From: CAWEHT01 sp963808455
Lineage (GTDB): Bacteria > Chloroflexota > Anaerolineae > CG2-30-64-16
Direction: 5' to 3'
Assembly (NCBI GenBank): GCA_963808455.1
Contig: CAWEHT010000368.1
Location: forward strand, 1-8,582
Length of the DNA stretch: 8,582 bases
The notes beneath the pieces were generated by a model. It was given only the letters and a program-made list of their open reading frames with translations, made no database searches and was not told the origin of the DNA. Of the stretch, positions 1 to 6,461 are shown piece after piece (positions within the stretch are counted from its first letter, which is position 1; the number at the start of each line of letters is the position of its first letter). A program made the translations under genes and the position numbers.

Positions 1-102
1 GACCTTTATCCAGGTGAAGCAACAGGGTTAAGTCGCAAAAGAGACACTGCTATCTGCCCTCGTCCCGTGAGATTGGCATAAGATGCGTTTCTCTTCAGAA
101 AA
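1..102. other. Upstream flank with no recognised gene
   Basis: This stretch has lower GC than the rest of the window. I see no coding frame, repeat or RNA that I can support in it. It may be the 3' flank of a gene lying outside the window. Confidence 0.4.
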
Positions 103-148
103 TTGTAAGCTTGTCCCCATTGACATCAGCAACCCTTCGTGCTAGTAT
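103..148 (+). promoter_or_regulatory. Near-consensus sigma70 promoter (P1)
   Basis: A perfect -35 box TTGACA (120-125), a 17-nt spacer and a -10 box TAGTAT (143-148) form a strong housekeeping-type promoter with a start expected near 155. The 17 bases before the -35 box (from TTGTAAG at 103) are conserved at a second promoter at 7474-7519. Across 103-125 the match is 21 of 23 positions, so the block upstream of -35 may be a regulator site. The promoter points toward the SipW-cognate gene that starts at 729. Confidence 0.75.
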
Positions 149-154
149 AACCTT

Positions 155-728
155 TGGCGTAAGCAAAGGGCGCAGGGCTGCATCACACCCGAATCACACC
201 GGCGCAACCTGAAGGCAGGGTGCACGTGTGGGGTGGTGCAGCCGGCGCAGTGGTCTGTCGGCGGGCCGCCATCATTCGCTTCCACAGCAGCATGCGGGCC
301 CGCACGAGGGTCGGTCAGGCGTGTGCCGGTAAGGTATGGACACACGGGGACGCGGCCGGCACGGGTTGCAATGCATAGCGCCCCTTCTTCCTTGATCGGA
401 GCCACAGCAGAACGCAGAGGAGCAAGCTGGCTCACCTTCAGGCGCGGCCCTGCGAGGTTCAGGATGCCTGCGCCCGGCGAAGGTGGAACCCCCGGCAGCG
501 GTTTCGAGGATCTCATAGCTCAGAAGGCAGACCTGCCACGGGCCTGGCCCACGCGGGTCGAACTGATATCGTCTTAGACAAGCGACCCCGCCGGCTGCAA
601 CCCGGCGAGGCCGGGCGCCTGCGGTGCTCGCGGTTTGTCCCGCGGGCTGCCCTGCCGGCAGCGTGGCGCAGACGCACGCGCCGTTTCTTGGCCGGCACGC
701 GCCGGCTCTACGGAGGGATGGCCGACCC
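155..728 (+). ncRNA. Long structured leader, gene-free
   Basis: About 575 nt separate P1 from the first start codon, and I find no convincing gene here. Two parts are duplicated elsewhere. The 155-390 part resembles the leader after promoter P2 at 7520-7754; a 44-nt core at 347-390 matches 7711-7754 at 41 of 44 positions. The 530-616 part resembles 1317-1401. In the 44-nt core, GGGGACGC can pair with GCGCCCC apart from one bulged A, enclosing a small TGCA/TGCA hairpin. The likely nature is a 5' untranslated regulatory RNA or a stand-alone small RNA. No known riboswitch class is recognised. Confidence 0.5.
530..616 (+). promoter_or_regulatory. Duplicated two-hairpin RNA element, copy A
   Basis: Hairpin 1 has an outer stem GACCTGC (530-536) pairing with GCGGGTC (553-559) and an inner GGGCC/GGCCC stem. 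A linker containing CGTCTTA (571-577) follows, then hairpin 2 around GCCGG (590-594), loop CTGCAA and CCGGC (602-606). It aligns along its whole length with copy B at 1317-1401, by eye about 80% identical. In the outer stem of hairpin 1, position 5 changes from U to C between the copies while both still pair with G. The element ends 112 nt before the start codon at 729. It is probably a cis-acting leader element of unknown ligand. Confidence 0.55.
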
Positions 729-731
729 ATG
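712..731 (+). promoter_or_regulatory. RBS and original ATG of the first SipW-cognate gene
   Basis: GGAGGG at 712-717 lies 11 nt before ATG at 729. The bases after this ATG mirror the start of the gene at 1735 (ATG AAA TCC CGT CTG) if one A at 734-735 is removed, giving ATG AGA TCC CGC CTG. This marks 729 as the ancestral start even though it is now out of frame with the rest of the gene. Confidence 0.6.
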
Positions 732-756
732 AGAATCCCGCCTGGTCCTGTCGCTC

Positions 757-1281
757 TTGGTCCTGGCCGCAGTGCTCGCAACCTCGGCCTTTGGCGCCTC
801 CGCGTATTTTACGGCGCAGGCCGAGACGGGCGAGATCAGGATCACGACCGGGCACGCCGGCGTCGCGCTGACCGGCTGCGACGAGCGCGACCCCCGCCAG
901 GGCGCGGCCAGCCTCCGCGGTTTCGACTTCCCGGATGGGCTTGTGCCCGGCGACGGCGGCAGGGGTTGCTTCAGGGTCTGGAACACCGGCCAGGGCGGCC
1001 TGTCGCTCTCCTTCAGGACGGGCAAGGTGAACGGCTACGGCTCGGGGCTGGAGAACGCCATCGAGATCGCGGTGGGTGGCTGCCCGCAGGACACGGTGGC
1101 TCACTACGAATCGGGCAGCTGCCTGCTCAACAAGGATGACCCGCTGCAACCGGGCAGCTCCCTGGCGGTCAACTACACTTACCTGTTCCCGGACGACAGG
1201 GCCGGCGACCAGGCCGGCCTGCAGGACGGCACTCTGACGTTCAACGCGCTTGTGGACGCGCAGACGGTGCCTCAGCGGTGA
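757..1281 (+). CDS. SipW-cognate exported protein (TasA/camelysin-like), start frameshifted
   Basis: This is a small secreted protein that is probably cut by the SipW-type peptidase encoded at 6462. The open frame begins at TTG 757, but true homology starts at ATG 729. Removing one extra A at 734-735 restores a signal peptide beginning MRSRLVLSLLVL, closely matching the protein encoded at 1735. After the hydrophobic stretch comes the SipW-type boundary AFGASAYFTAQ (residues 11-21 of the 757 frame). The mature part has the family pattern: a PGD turn near residue 64, then RVWNTGQG (74-80), then LQPGSS (130-134), then a C-terminal GLQDGTLTF...AQ strand (154-169). Four cysteines (41, 71, 109, 122) could form two disulfides. 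A functional product needs an indel error in the assembly, frameshifting, or a CTG/TTG start that would give a shortened signal. By analogy with TasA or camelysin it may form surface fibres, but this is inference. Confidence 0.75.
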   Translation: MVLAAVLATSAFGASAYFTAQAETGEIRITTGHAGVALTGCDERDPRQGAASLRGFDFPDGLVPGDGGRGCFRVWNTGQGGLSLSFRTGKVNGYGSGLENAIEIAVGGCPQDTVAHYESGSCLLNKDDPLQPGSSLAVNYTYLFPDDRAGDQAGLQDGTLTFNALVDAQTVPQR

Positions 1282-1734
1282 GGCATCGCGGCATCGCATT
1301 CTAAATTGTGGAGGCGGACCCGCGACGGGCCTGGCCCGTGCGGGTTGATCGATACCGTCTTAACCGAGCGACCTCGCCGGCTGCAACCGGCGAGGTCGGG
1401 CACTTGGGGCATTCGCGATCCCTCCGTGCACGCGCGCATGTTACCATCCGCGCGGCACAGAGTCAAGCCCCAGCGCCTTTGGGCGGCCGCCGGCCGGCCG
1501 CCCGGCCAAATTCCAGGCGGTCCCGACCGTCGACAGTCGGGACCTGGCACGGTGGGGCGTGGCTCGTGTCGCGCGGCGCTCTCCTGAGCTTCCTGCGACC
1601 GGCCCCAGGCAACCCCAAATAGGAGGAGGGCGTGGCCTGTTCTTTGCCCGGCCAGCAAGCCCGGCGCGGCGCCGTTCGCCGCGCGGTCGCTCACGGTCAA
1701 GCCAAGCGCAAGGAAGCAAAAGGAGACCTATCCC
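1282..1734 (+). other. Gene-free structured leader between the two SipW-cognate genes
   Basis: These 453 nt hold no gene I can support. They contain element copy B (1317-1401) and two further strong palindromes. GGGCGGCC (1481-1488) pairs with GGCCGCCC (1496-1503) across 7 nt. GGTCCCGAC (1519-1527) pairs with GTCGGGACC (1536-1544) across 8 nt. No run of T follows either hairpin, so they do not look like standard intrinsic terminators. They may be attenuating or RNA-stabilising structures in a shared transcript. AGGAG at 1721-1725 is the RBS for the next gene, 9 nt before its ATG. Confidence 0.55.
1317..1401 (+). promoter_or_regulatory. Duplicated two-hairpin RNA element, copy B
   Basis: The outer stem GACCCGC (1317-1323) pairs with GCGGGTT (1340-1346). 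Nested inside is the inverted repeat ACGGGCC (1325-1331) with GGCCCGT (1333-1339). A linker with CGTCTTA (1356-1362) follows, then a perfect 11-bp stem GACCTCGCCGG (1370-1380) with CCGGCGAGGTC (1387-1397) closing a CTGCAA loop. The order, linker word and loop sequence are the same as in copy A at 530-616. It lies 333 nt before the start codon at 1735, in the same orientation. Conservation of both stems and loop supports a functional RNA; ligand and mechanism are unknown. Confidence 0.55.
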
Positions 1735-2271
1735 ATGAAATCCCGTCTGTTCCTGTCCATCCTGGTCCTGGTCGCGGTGGTGGGCACCGCGGCCTTTGGG
1801 GCGTTCGCCTTCTTCACGTTCCAGGCATCTGCTGCCCCCTTCACTATCAGCTCGGCGAGTGCTTCCCTTCAGAAGACGGCGCTCACCAACTGCGCCGGCA
1901 CGAACATCACGACCTTCGGGGTAAGCAACGCGTACCCCGGAATGCCAGCCGTATACCAGTGCGCCACGATTAAGAACGACGGCACCGCGCCGCTGTATGT
2001 CGATTTCTTTGAGAACGCATCGTCCGGCGGGCTCGCGGACGTGGTCGATGTCCAGCTGACCGGGGACGCTGTGGCTGCCGGCCCTGCCCCGCTGTCGGAC
2101 AGCTACTACGCGTTGGGCCACGGCGCCCCGCTCTTCCTCCTTGGGCCGAACCAGTCCGCGACGGTTGAGTTCATCTTCACCTTCCCGGAGACAGGCTCGA
2201 ACCAAAACGTGGACGCCGGACTGACAATCAATCCGAGCGGTTACATCAACGGATATACAAACGCGTACTGA
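1735..2271 (+). CDS. SipW-cognate exported protein (TasA/camelysin-like)
   Basis: This 178-residue protein is likely processed by the SipW-type peptidase at 6462. Its start is secure: AGGAG lies 9 nt upstream of the ATG. Residues 1-31 are a signal of the SipW-cognate class: KSR, a hydrophobic run (5-19), then AAFGAFAFFTFQ (19-30) just where such signals end. The mature domain shows the family order: YPGMPAVY (67-74), IKNDGTAPLYV (79-89), and late LGPNQSATVEFIF (136-148) followed by SNQNVDAGL (155-163). It has two cysteines, 53 and 76. It is a paralogue of the protein at 757-1281 in layout but is clearly diverged. The role is probably as a surface or matrix subunit, by analogy with Bacillus TasA and camelysin. 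A generic secreted beta-sandwich protein is the alternative. Confidence 0.85.
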   Translation: MKSRLFLSILVLVAVVGTAAFGAFAFFTFQASAAPFTISSASASLQKTALTNCAGTNITTFGVSNAYPGMPAVYQCATIKNDGTAPLYVDFFENASSGGLADVVDVQLTGDAVAAGPAPLSDSYYALGHGAPLFLLGPNQSATVEFIFTFPETGSNQNVDAGLTINPSGYINGYTNAY

Positions 2272-2286
2272 TAGCTAACCCGCGTT

Positions 2287-2311
2287 CGCGGCGGGTGCGG
2301 AGCCCGCCGCG
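2287..2311 (+). repeat. Strong hairpin between SipW-cognate genes 2 and 3
   Basis: CGCGGCGGG (2287-2295) pairs perfectly with CCCGCCGCG (2303-2311) across a 7-nt loop, starting 16 nt after the stop codon of the gene at 1735. No T-run follows. It could limit read-through into the small downstream gene or protect the 3' end of the upstream message. Confidence 0.5.
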
Positions 2312-2339
2312 GCCTTCCCCGGGCCGTCCTGGGATCGAG

Positions 2340-2540
2340 ATGATGTCGAAACCACGCACCTACCTGTTGCTGGTCCTGTTGTGGGCCGCGGTCGTCGCCG
2401 CAGGCGCGGCGGGCGGCTTCGCCCAGGCGGGCTTCCGCGCCTCCGCGAGCTCCCGCGTGACGATCAGGACCGGCCACTGGGTCAACCCGCCGAAGCCGCC
2501 CTGCGAGCTGCGCCTGGCCAGGGCCGCGCCGGGCGGCTGA
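2340..2540 (+). CDS. Short protein with a SipW-like signal, mature domain missing
   Basis: This encodes 66 residues from ATG 2340 (an adjacent ATG at 2343 is equally possible); GGGA about 6 nt upstream is a weak RBS. After SKPRTY comes a hydrophobic run (residues 8-27). The next part, AQAGFRASASSRVTIRTGH (28-46), parallels the boundary of the protein at 757-1281, AYFTAQAETGEIRITTGH. The third copy of the signal and first mature strand is therefore present, but the chain stops about 20 residues later, after PPKPPCELRLARAAPGG. I found no frame downstream that continues the family fold. It may be a truncated paralogue, or a real small exported peptide of the kind sometimes found next to fibre subunits. 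Coding potential is moderate. Confidence 0.5.
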   Translation: MMSKPRTYLLLVLLWAAVVAAGAAGGFAQAGFRASASSRVTIRTGHWVNPPKPPCELRLARAAPGG

Positions 2541-2802
2541 GCGGGGCTGGCGATGATGGTCCGGAGCGCGAGGTGCCCGAAACGCGGGGCGGCGTGTGGA
2601 CGCGTGGACGTTTGGACCACGAAGCCACGAAGTGGCGCGAAGCGCACGAAGCACGAAGGACGCGAAGCGTCACCTGGGCGCGGGGTGCGGATACGAAGTC
2701 TGGGCTGCGCTCCCTGCGGATGGCCGATGGGGACGCGTGGGCACGATGGGCGTCTGGATCGCGAGATGCGCGAAACGCATCGAAAGTCACGAAAGCGCGC
2801 GG

Positions 2803-2823
2803 GGGCCGGCGCTTTGCCGGCCC
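2803..2823. repeat. Perfect 8-bp GC palindrome (REP-like)
   Basis: GGGCCGGC (2803-2810) and GCCGGCCC (2816-2823) enclose GCTTT. A related unit occurs at 3112-3124, CCGGC-TTT-GCCGG, sharing the CTTTGCCGG end. Two related palindromes in one gene-poor region suggest a small REP-type family, though two copies are thin evidence. Confidence 0.35.
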
Positions 2824-2999
2824 AACCCATCGCGCGGGGGAGGCGCCGGTGCGTGCGTGCATGGAAGCTGCCGGTGCATCCCTGGACCCCGGCCTCGGCC
2901 GGGCCCCCATCTCGACCTTGGCCTGCTGATGCCGCCGCTGCCGGTCAGCGCAGCCAAACCGAACGCAAGGTGGGAATGTGTCGTCACTGAGACGGCCTG

Positions 3000-3031
3000 G
3001 CGGTTGCGAAGTCCCCGCAGGGGGAAACCGC
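3000..3031. repeat. Nested palindrome resembling a solitary CRISPR repeat
   Basis: The outer stem GCGGTT (3000-3005) with AACCGC (3026-3031) encloses CCCC-GCA-GGGG (3013-3023). On the opposite strand it reads GTTTC, then a CCCC/GGGG stem, then GCAAC, which is the look of many CRISPR repeats. There is only one copy, with no spacer array and no cas gene in the window, so this is a resemblance and not a call of a CRISPR locus. Confidence 0.25.
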
Positions 3032-3053
3032 AGCAACGATGGCAAAGTCGCCC

Positions 3054-3084
3054 TTGACAACTGGGTAACACCTTCGGCGAATAC
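3054..3084 (+). promoter_or_regulatory. Possible weak promoter for the DUF5305 operon
   Basis: TTGACA at 3054-3059 is a perfect -35 box, but the best -10 candidates (CGAATA at 3078 or GAATAC at 3079) are poor and 18-19 nt away. It is the only such signal found before the three-gene operon that starts at 3308. Confidence 0.25.
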
Positions 3085-3307
3085 GTGGTCCGTCCGAGCA
3101 GCCGGCGCCGGCCGGCTTTGCCGGTGTTGCAGCGACTTCCAGTCGCCGGGCGCCACCTCACATTGCGATGAGAATGGGCCTGCCAGGCCGTGCGCCGGCG
3201 GCACTCGCCGTGGCGGCGTCCCGGCATGAACATCCCGCGGGCCGGGCGGTTGCGGCGGCACGCGGCTTGCGCGGCCCGGATGCCCTGAAGAGGATTGACG
3301 ACCTGCC

Positions 3308-4378
3308 GTGGTATACGCTCCTGAGTCTCACCGCTCCGCCCCCCGGGCCCTGCTCCTGGCGCTGGGCGCGCTGCTGCTGGCCAGCTCGCTGGCCGGCCTG
3401 GGCTACACCTTCCTCCGGCCCGCGCCGGCCCGCCCTGCCGCGACGGGCCCCGGCTACCGGCAGCAGGGGACCTTCGACTACCGGGTGCACCTCAAGCCCA
3501 ACGCCCTCTCGGACAGCACCGACCTGGGGCCGGGCGGAACCTATTTCGCCCGCCTGGTGAACGACGTGCAGGTCAGCTTCGCCTACCATTTCGGCTCCGA
3601 CGCGCCGGTCGAGGCGCAGGGTTTCACCTACCAGGCCAGCGCGCTCTGGGGCGCCGCCGGCTCCTGGCAGAAGAGCTACCCCCTGGCCCCGCCGACCGCG
3701 GCGCGGGGCGACTTCACGGCCACCCTTGACCTGCCCTTCGCCGATTACATGGGGCTGATGGACACGCTGCGCGACGAGACGCAGGCTGACCTCGGCTCGC
3801 CGCAGCTGTCGCTTGTGGTGCGGGTCGAGCCGCAGGTGCGCACGGCCGCGGGCCCCGTGCTCGAGCCATTCGAGGGCACGCTGCTCTTCACCGTCAACGA
3901 CGCGATGCTGAGGGAGGCCGGGCCGCTGGCCTCGACCCAGGCCGGCACCTGGGGCCCTCAGCCCCGGCAGGGGCCGGTCACGCCCCTGCGGCTGGCGCTG
4001 CTCGGCGGCGCCCTGCTGGGCCTGGGCCTCGTGGCCAGCGCGGCCTGGCGGCCGGGGCGCAGCCCGCGGGCGGCCGGCGCAGCGGAGGCCGAGCTGGCGG
4101 CGGCGCGGGGCAGGCTCAAGCGGCTGTTGGTGCCGGCCAAGGGGCTGCCCCCGCTGCGCGATGGCGAGGTCGTCGTGCGGCTCAGCTCGCTCGACGCGCT
4201 GCTGGACATGGCGCAGGAGACGATCCGGCCGGTGGTCTACTGCCGCAACGGGAGCGGGCCCGTCTACACCATCGTCGAAGGGCTGAGCTCGGTGCGTTAC
4301 GAGTACGCGGGCGAGGCGCAGACGGAGGCCGGGACGGTGGAACGAAAGGGCGAGGGGCAGGGCGATGCCGGAGCGTAG
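3308..4378 (+). CDS. DUF5305-like bitopic membrane protein
   Basis: This 356-residue protein starts with GTG; a TGA at 3296 closes the frame upstream, and AGAGGA near 3289 is a plausible but distant RBS. Transmembrane helix 1 is near residues 13-35. The extracytoplasmic part (about 50-222) opens with GTFDYRVHL (54-62) and continues with GGTYFARLVNDVQVSFAYHF (76-95), then beta-rich sequence including LSLVVRVEP and FEGTLLFTV. Helix 2 is near 226-247. A cytoplasmic tail of about 105 residues contains EVVVRLSSLDALLDMAQET (287-305) and a Tyr-rich end. This two-helix layout, with a 'segment after F-x-Y' and a 'sledLl-x-xAee' tail, fits the DUF5305 family, whose function is unknown and which is often found beside SipW-like peptidases in archaea and bacteria. 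Its stop overlaps the next gene by 14 nt, indicating translational coupling. An assembly or chaperone partner of the exported subunits is a guess. Confidence 0.72.
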   Translation: MVYAPESHRSAPRALLLALGALLLASSLAGLGYTFLRPAPARPAATGPGYRQQGTFDYRVHLKPNALSDSTDLGPGGTYFARLVNDVQVSFAYHFGSDAPVEAQGFTYQASALWGAAGSWQKSYPLAPPTAARGDFTATLDLPFADYMGLMDTLRDETQADLGSPQLSLVVRVEPQVRTAAGPVLEPFEGTLLFTVNDAMLREAGPLASTQAGTWGPQPRQGPVTPLRLALLGGALLGLGLVASAAWRPGRSPRAAGAAEAELAAARGRLKRLLVPAKGLPPLRDGEVVVRLSSLDALLDMAQETIRPVVYCRNGSGPVYTIVEGLSSVRYEYAGEAQTEAGTVERKGEGQGDAGA

Positions 4379-6455
4379 CGGGCGGCGCTGGCTGGGGACG
4401 GGCGTCTGGCTGCTTTTCCTGGGCGCGGCGGCCTTCCTGGGGCTGGGCATCTACGCCTACGCCCTGCCCGGGCGGGCGCCGGAGGGCGCCGGGCCGGCGG
4501 CCGCGGACCCGGCCGGCACGTCCCGGCCGGCCGACCCGGGCGGCTACGTGAACCGGATCGTTTTCCGCTGCGACCTGGCGGGCAGCGGCGGGTACTGCGT
4601 GGCCGGGGGGCCGGGGCAGCCGGCGGCGGCCTTACCGGACCCGGCGGCGTACGACCAGGCGCAGGCGCGCGAGCCGTTCTCCCCCGACGGGGCCCGCCTG
4701 GTCCTGGCCCTGCCCGTGGGCGACCGGTTCGCGCTGGCCGTGCGCGACACGCGGGGCGCGTCGCTCGACGAGCTCGGCGCCCCGCCGGGGCTGGTCGAGC
4801 AGCCGGCCTGGTCGCCCGACGGCAGCCGCATCGCCTACGTGGCCGAGGAGGGCGGCAGCGCGTCCATCTGGAGCTACGAGCCGGCCGGCGGGCAGCTCGA
4901 GCAGCTGACGCGGGCGCGAGGCTGGCACGACAGCCACCCGAGCTGGTCGCCCGACGGGAAGCAGATCGTTTTCTCCTCCGACCGGGGCGGGCGCCGGGAG
5001 CTTATGGCCATGGCGGCAGACGGAAGCGGCCAGCGTGCGGTCGGGGCGGGCGGCGCGAGCGGGTGGGAGCCGGTCTGGGCCAAGCCGCCCCTCCAGCGGA
5101 GCGCAGCCAAAGTGGCGGCCGCTTCCCCGGACGCGCTCGGCATGGGGCTGGCCGTGGACGCCGGCCGCTGCCGGGCCGAGCTGAGCCTGGGCGACGACAG
5201 CGGCGCGGCGCCGATCACGCGCGTGGCCCTGGCCGTTGACGGGCAGCCGGCGCTGGACGTGGCGGGCCTGCAGGCTCCCTCCTACGAGACGACCGTCGAC
5301 CTGGGCGGTCCGGGCGCCAGGGAACTGGTGCTGCAAGGCTGGAACCGGGGGGCGTTCGCGGTGGCGCCCAGGGAGGAGCGGCGCACGGTCGAGTGCGCCA
5401 GCCCAACGCGCGCCCCCGGGCCGAGCCCGACGCCTACGCCGGTCCCTACCGCCACCCCGACACTGATCGTGGTGGTGCCGCAGGCGACGCCGGCCGACGT
5501 GCTGGCGGCGGCCACCATGGCCGCCGCGTCGACGCGGCAGGTCCGGGCGCACGGCACGCCGACGCCGACCCCGTGCAACCTGGCCACGGCCACCTCCACG
5601 CCCCAGCCGGCCTTTGTCACGCCGACCCCTACCCCGGCCAACGAGGCTACCCGCGATTACCAGGCGGCATGGGCCACCGCCGCGGCGTTCACGACAGGGA
5701 CGCCGACGCCTCTGCCCGATTGGATATCGGTGGCAACGGACACGGCCACGCCGCCGCTGCCGCCTACCGCGACCGCCCTGCCCCCGACCCCTACGCCGAC
5801 CTACACCGCCACGCCCGTCTGGGTGCCGTTCGCGCAGGTCAAGGGCTGGCTGGCGCCCACCGCGACGCCCGAGCCTGCATTCCCGGCGCAGCTGGCCGGG
5901 AAGATCCTTTTCCTCTCCGACTACTCGGGCTCGGCGCAGCCCTACGCCATGAACCCGGACGGCTCGGGGCTGGTGATGCTCACGGGCATGGCCCCGTACA
6001 GCTACGCCGCGGGCCGGGACGCCTACTCGGCGGACCGGACCTACCAGGCCTTTTCGCAGCTGGACAAGGACGGCAGCCAGCTCGTGCAGCTCTACTACCT
6101 CGACCACAAGTATAATGTGGTACGCGGCCTCACCCAATTCGGAGCGGGCACCGCCTGGGAGCCCGTCTGGTCGCCGGCCGGCGACCAGATCGCCTTCGTG
6201 TCGAATGAGAGCGGCACGGACGAGATCTGGATGGTCCGCAGGGGCCAGTGGCCGGCGAAGCAGTTGACCCACAGCACGTGGGAGTGGAACCACCACCCGA
6301 GCTGGTCGCCGGACGGCAAGCAGATCATCTTCATGTCCAACCGAAGCGGCCGCCAGCAGATCTGGATCATGAACGCCGACGGTTCGGGACAGCAACCTCT
6401 GACGGATGGCAGCTTCGAAGCCTGGGACCCCGTGTGGGTGAAGTACGAGAGATAG
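4365..6455 (+). CDS. Membrane-anchored PD40 (TolB-like) propeller protein with Thr/Pro linker
   Basis: This 696-residue protein starts at ATG 4365; GAGGGG at 4352-4357 is its RBS and the start overlaps the previous gene. A single N-terminal helix (residues 10-33) anchors it, with the rest outside. Residues 60-240 form a first block of four PD40/TolB-like strand units, including PAWSPDGSRIAYV (147-159) and HPSWSPDGKQIVFSSDR (191-207). Residues 255-345 look like a beta-sandwich with VALAVDGQPALDV; Cys269 and Cys344 could bond. Residues 346-505 are a Thr/Pro-rich linker with an internal repeat. Residues 511-694 are a second four-unit propeller block, with HPSWSPDGKQIIFMSNR (644-660) and ADGSGQQPL. 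PD40 repeats usually bind proteins or glycans; no enzyme motif is seen. It sits between the DUF5305 gene and the signal peptidase, so it is probably part of the same envelope system. Its partner is unknown. Confidence 0.8.
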   Translation: MPERSGRRWLGTGVWLLFLGAAAFLGLGIYAYALPGRAPEGAGPAAADPAGTSRPADPGGYVNRIVFRCDLAGSGGYCVAGGPGQPAAALPDPAAYDQAQAREPFSPDGARLVLALPVGDRFALAVRDTRGASLDELGAPPGLVEQPAWSPDGSRIAYVAEEGGSASIWSYEPAGGQLEQLTRARGWHDSHPSWSPDGKQIVFSSDRGGRRELMAMAADGSGQRAVGAGGASGWEPVWAKPPLQRSAAKVAAASPDALGMGLAVDAGRCRAELSLGDDSGAAPITRVALAVDGQPALDVAGLQAPSYETTVDLGGPGARELVLQGWNRGAFAVAPREERRTVECASPTRAPGPSPTPTPVPTATPTLIVVVPQATPADVLAAATMAAASTRQVRAHGTPTPTPCNLATATSTPQPAFVTPTPTPANEATRDYQAAWATAAAFTTGTPTPLPDWISVATDTATPPLPPTATALPPTPTPTYTATPVWVPFAQVKGWLAPTATPEPAFPAQLAGKILFLSDYSGSAQPYAMNPDGSGLVMLTGMAPYSYAAGRDAYSADRTYQAFSQLDKDGSQLVQLYYLDHKYNVVRGLTQFGAGTAWEPVWSPAGDQIAFVSNESGTDEIWMVRRGQWPAKQLTHSTWEWNHHPSWSPDGKQIIFMSNRSGRQQIWIMNADGSGQQPLTDGSFEAWDPVWVKYER

Positions 6456-6461
6456 GGACGC

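Larger units (their letters stand above)
2541..3307. other. Gene-poor region with mini-repeats and palindromes
   Basis: I support no gene here. Several frames stay open on both strands, but their peptides are Arg/Pro/Ala-rich with no recognisable domain, as expected from GC-rich non-coding DNA. Between 2617 and 2665 there are repeated words of the ACGAAG/GCGAAG type, a simple repeat style seen in many bacterial intergenic regions. Palindromes occur at 2803-2823, 3000-3031, 3112-3124 and 3132-3146. A weak promoter is possible at 3054, ahead of the operon at 3308. Confidence 0.5.

Noticed and set aside
142..516. Minus-strand frame sharing a conserved stretch (EEGALCIATRAGRVP) with a frame at 7635-7973
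   Set aside because: The shared peptide comes from the 44-nt duplicated core. Similarity falls away outside it, and the neighbouring promoters point to the + strand, so a conserved RNA or DNA element explains it better than a protein family.
505..575. A tRNA-like stretch (TAGCTCAG followed by GGGTCGAAC)
   Set aside because: The D-arm does not close, there is no matching acceptor stem or CCA end, and the homologous copy at 1317-1401 lacks the D-arm words.
530..1401. c-di-GMP riboswitch (GEMM) in the duplicated element
   Set aside because: A c-di-GMP switch would suit a matrix operon, but the conserved GGGCAAACC and GACGCAAAGCC cores are absent from both copies.
2482..3261. A 259-residue minus-strand frame across the gene-poor region
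   Set aside because: It runs through mini-repeats and palindromes, has no domain or RBS, and its Pro/Arg/Ser/Ala-rich product looks like translated non-coding DNA.
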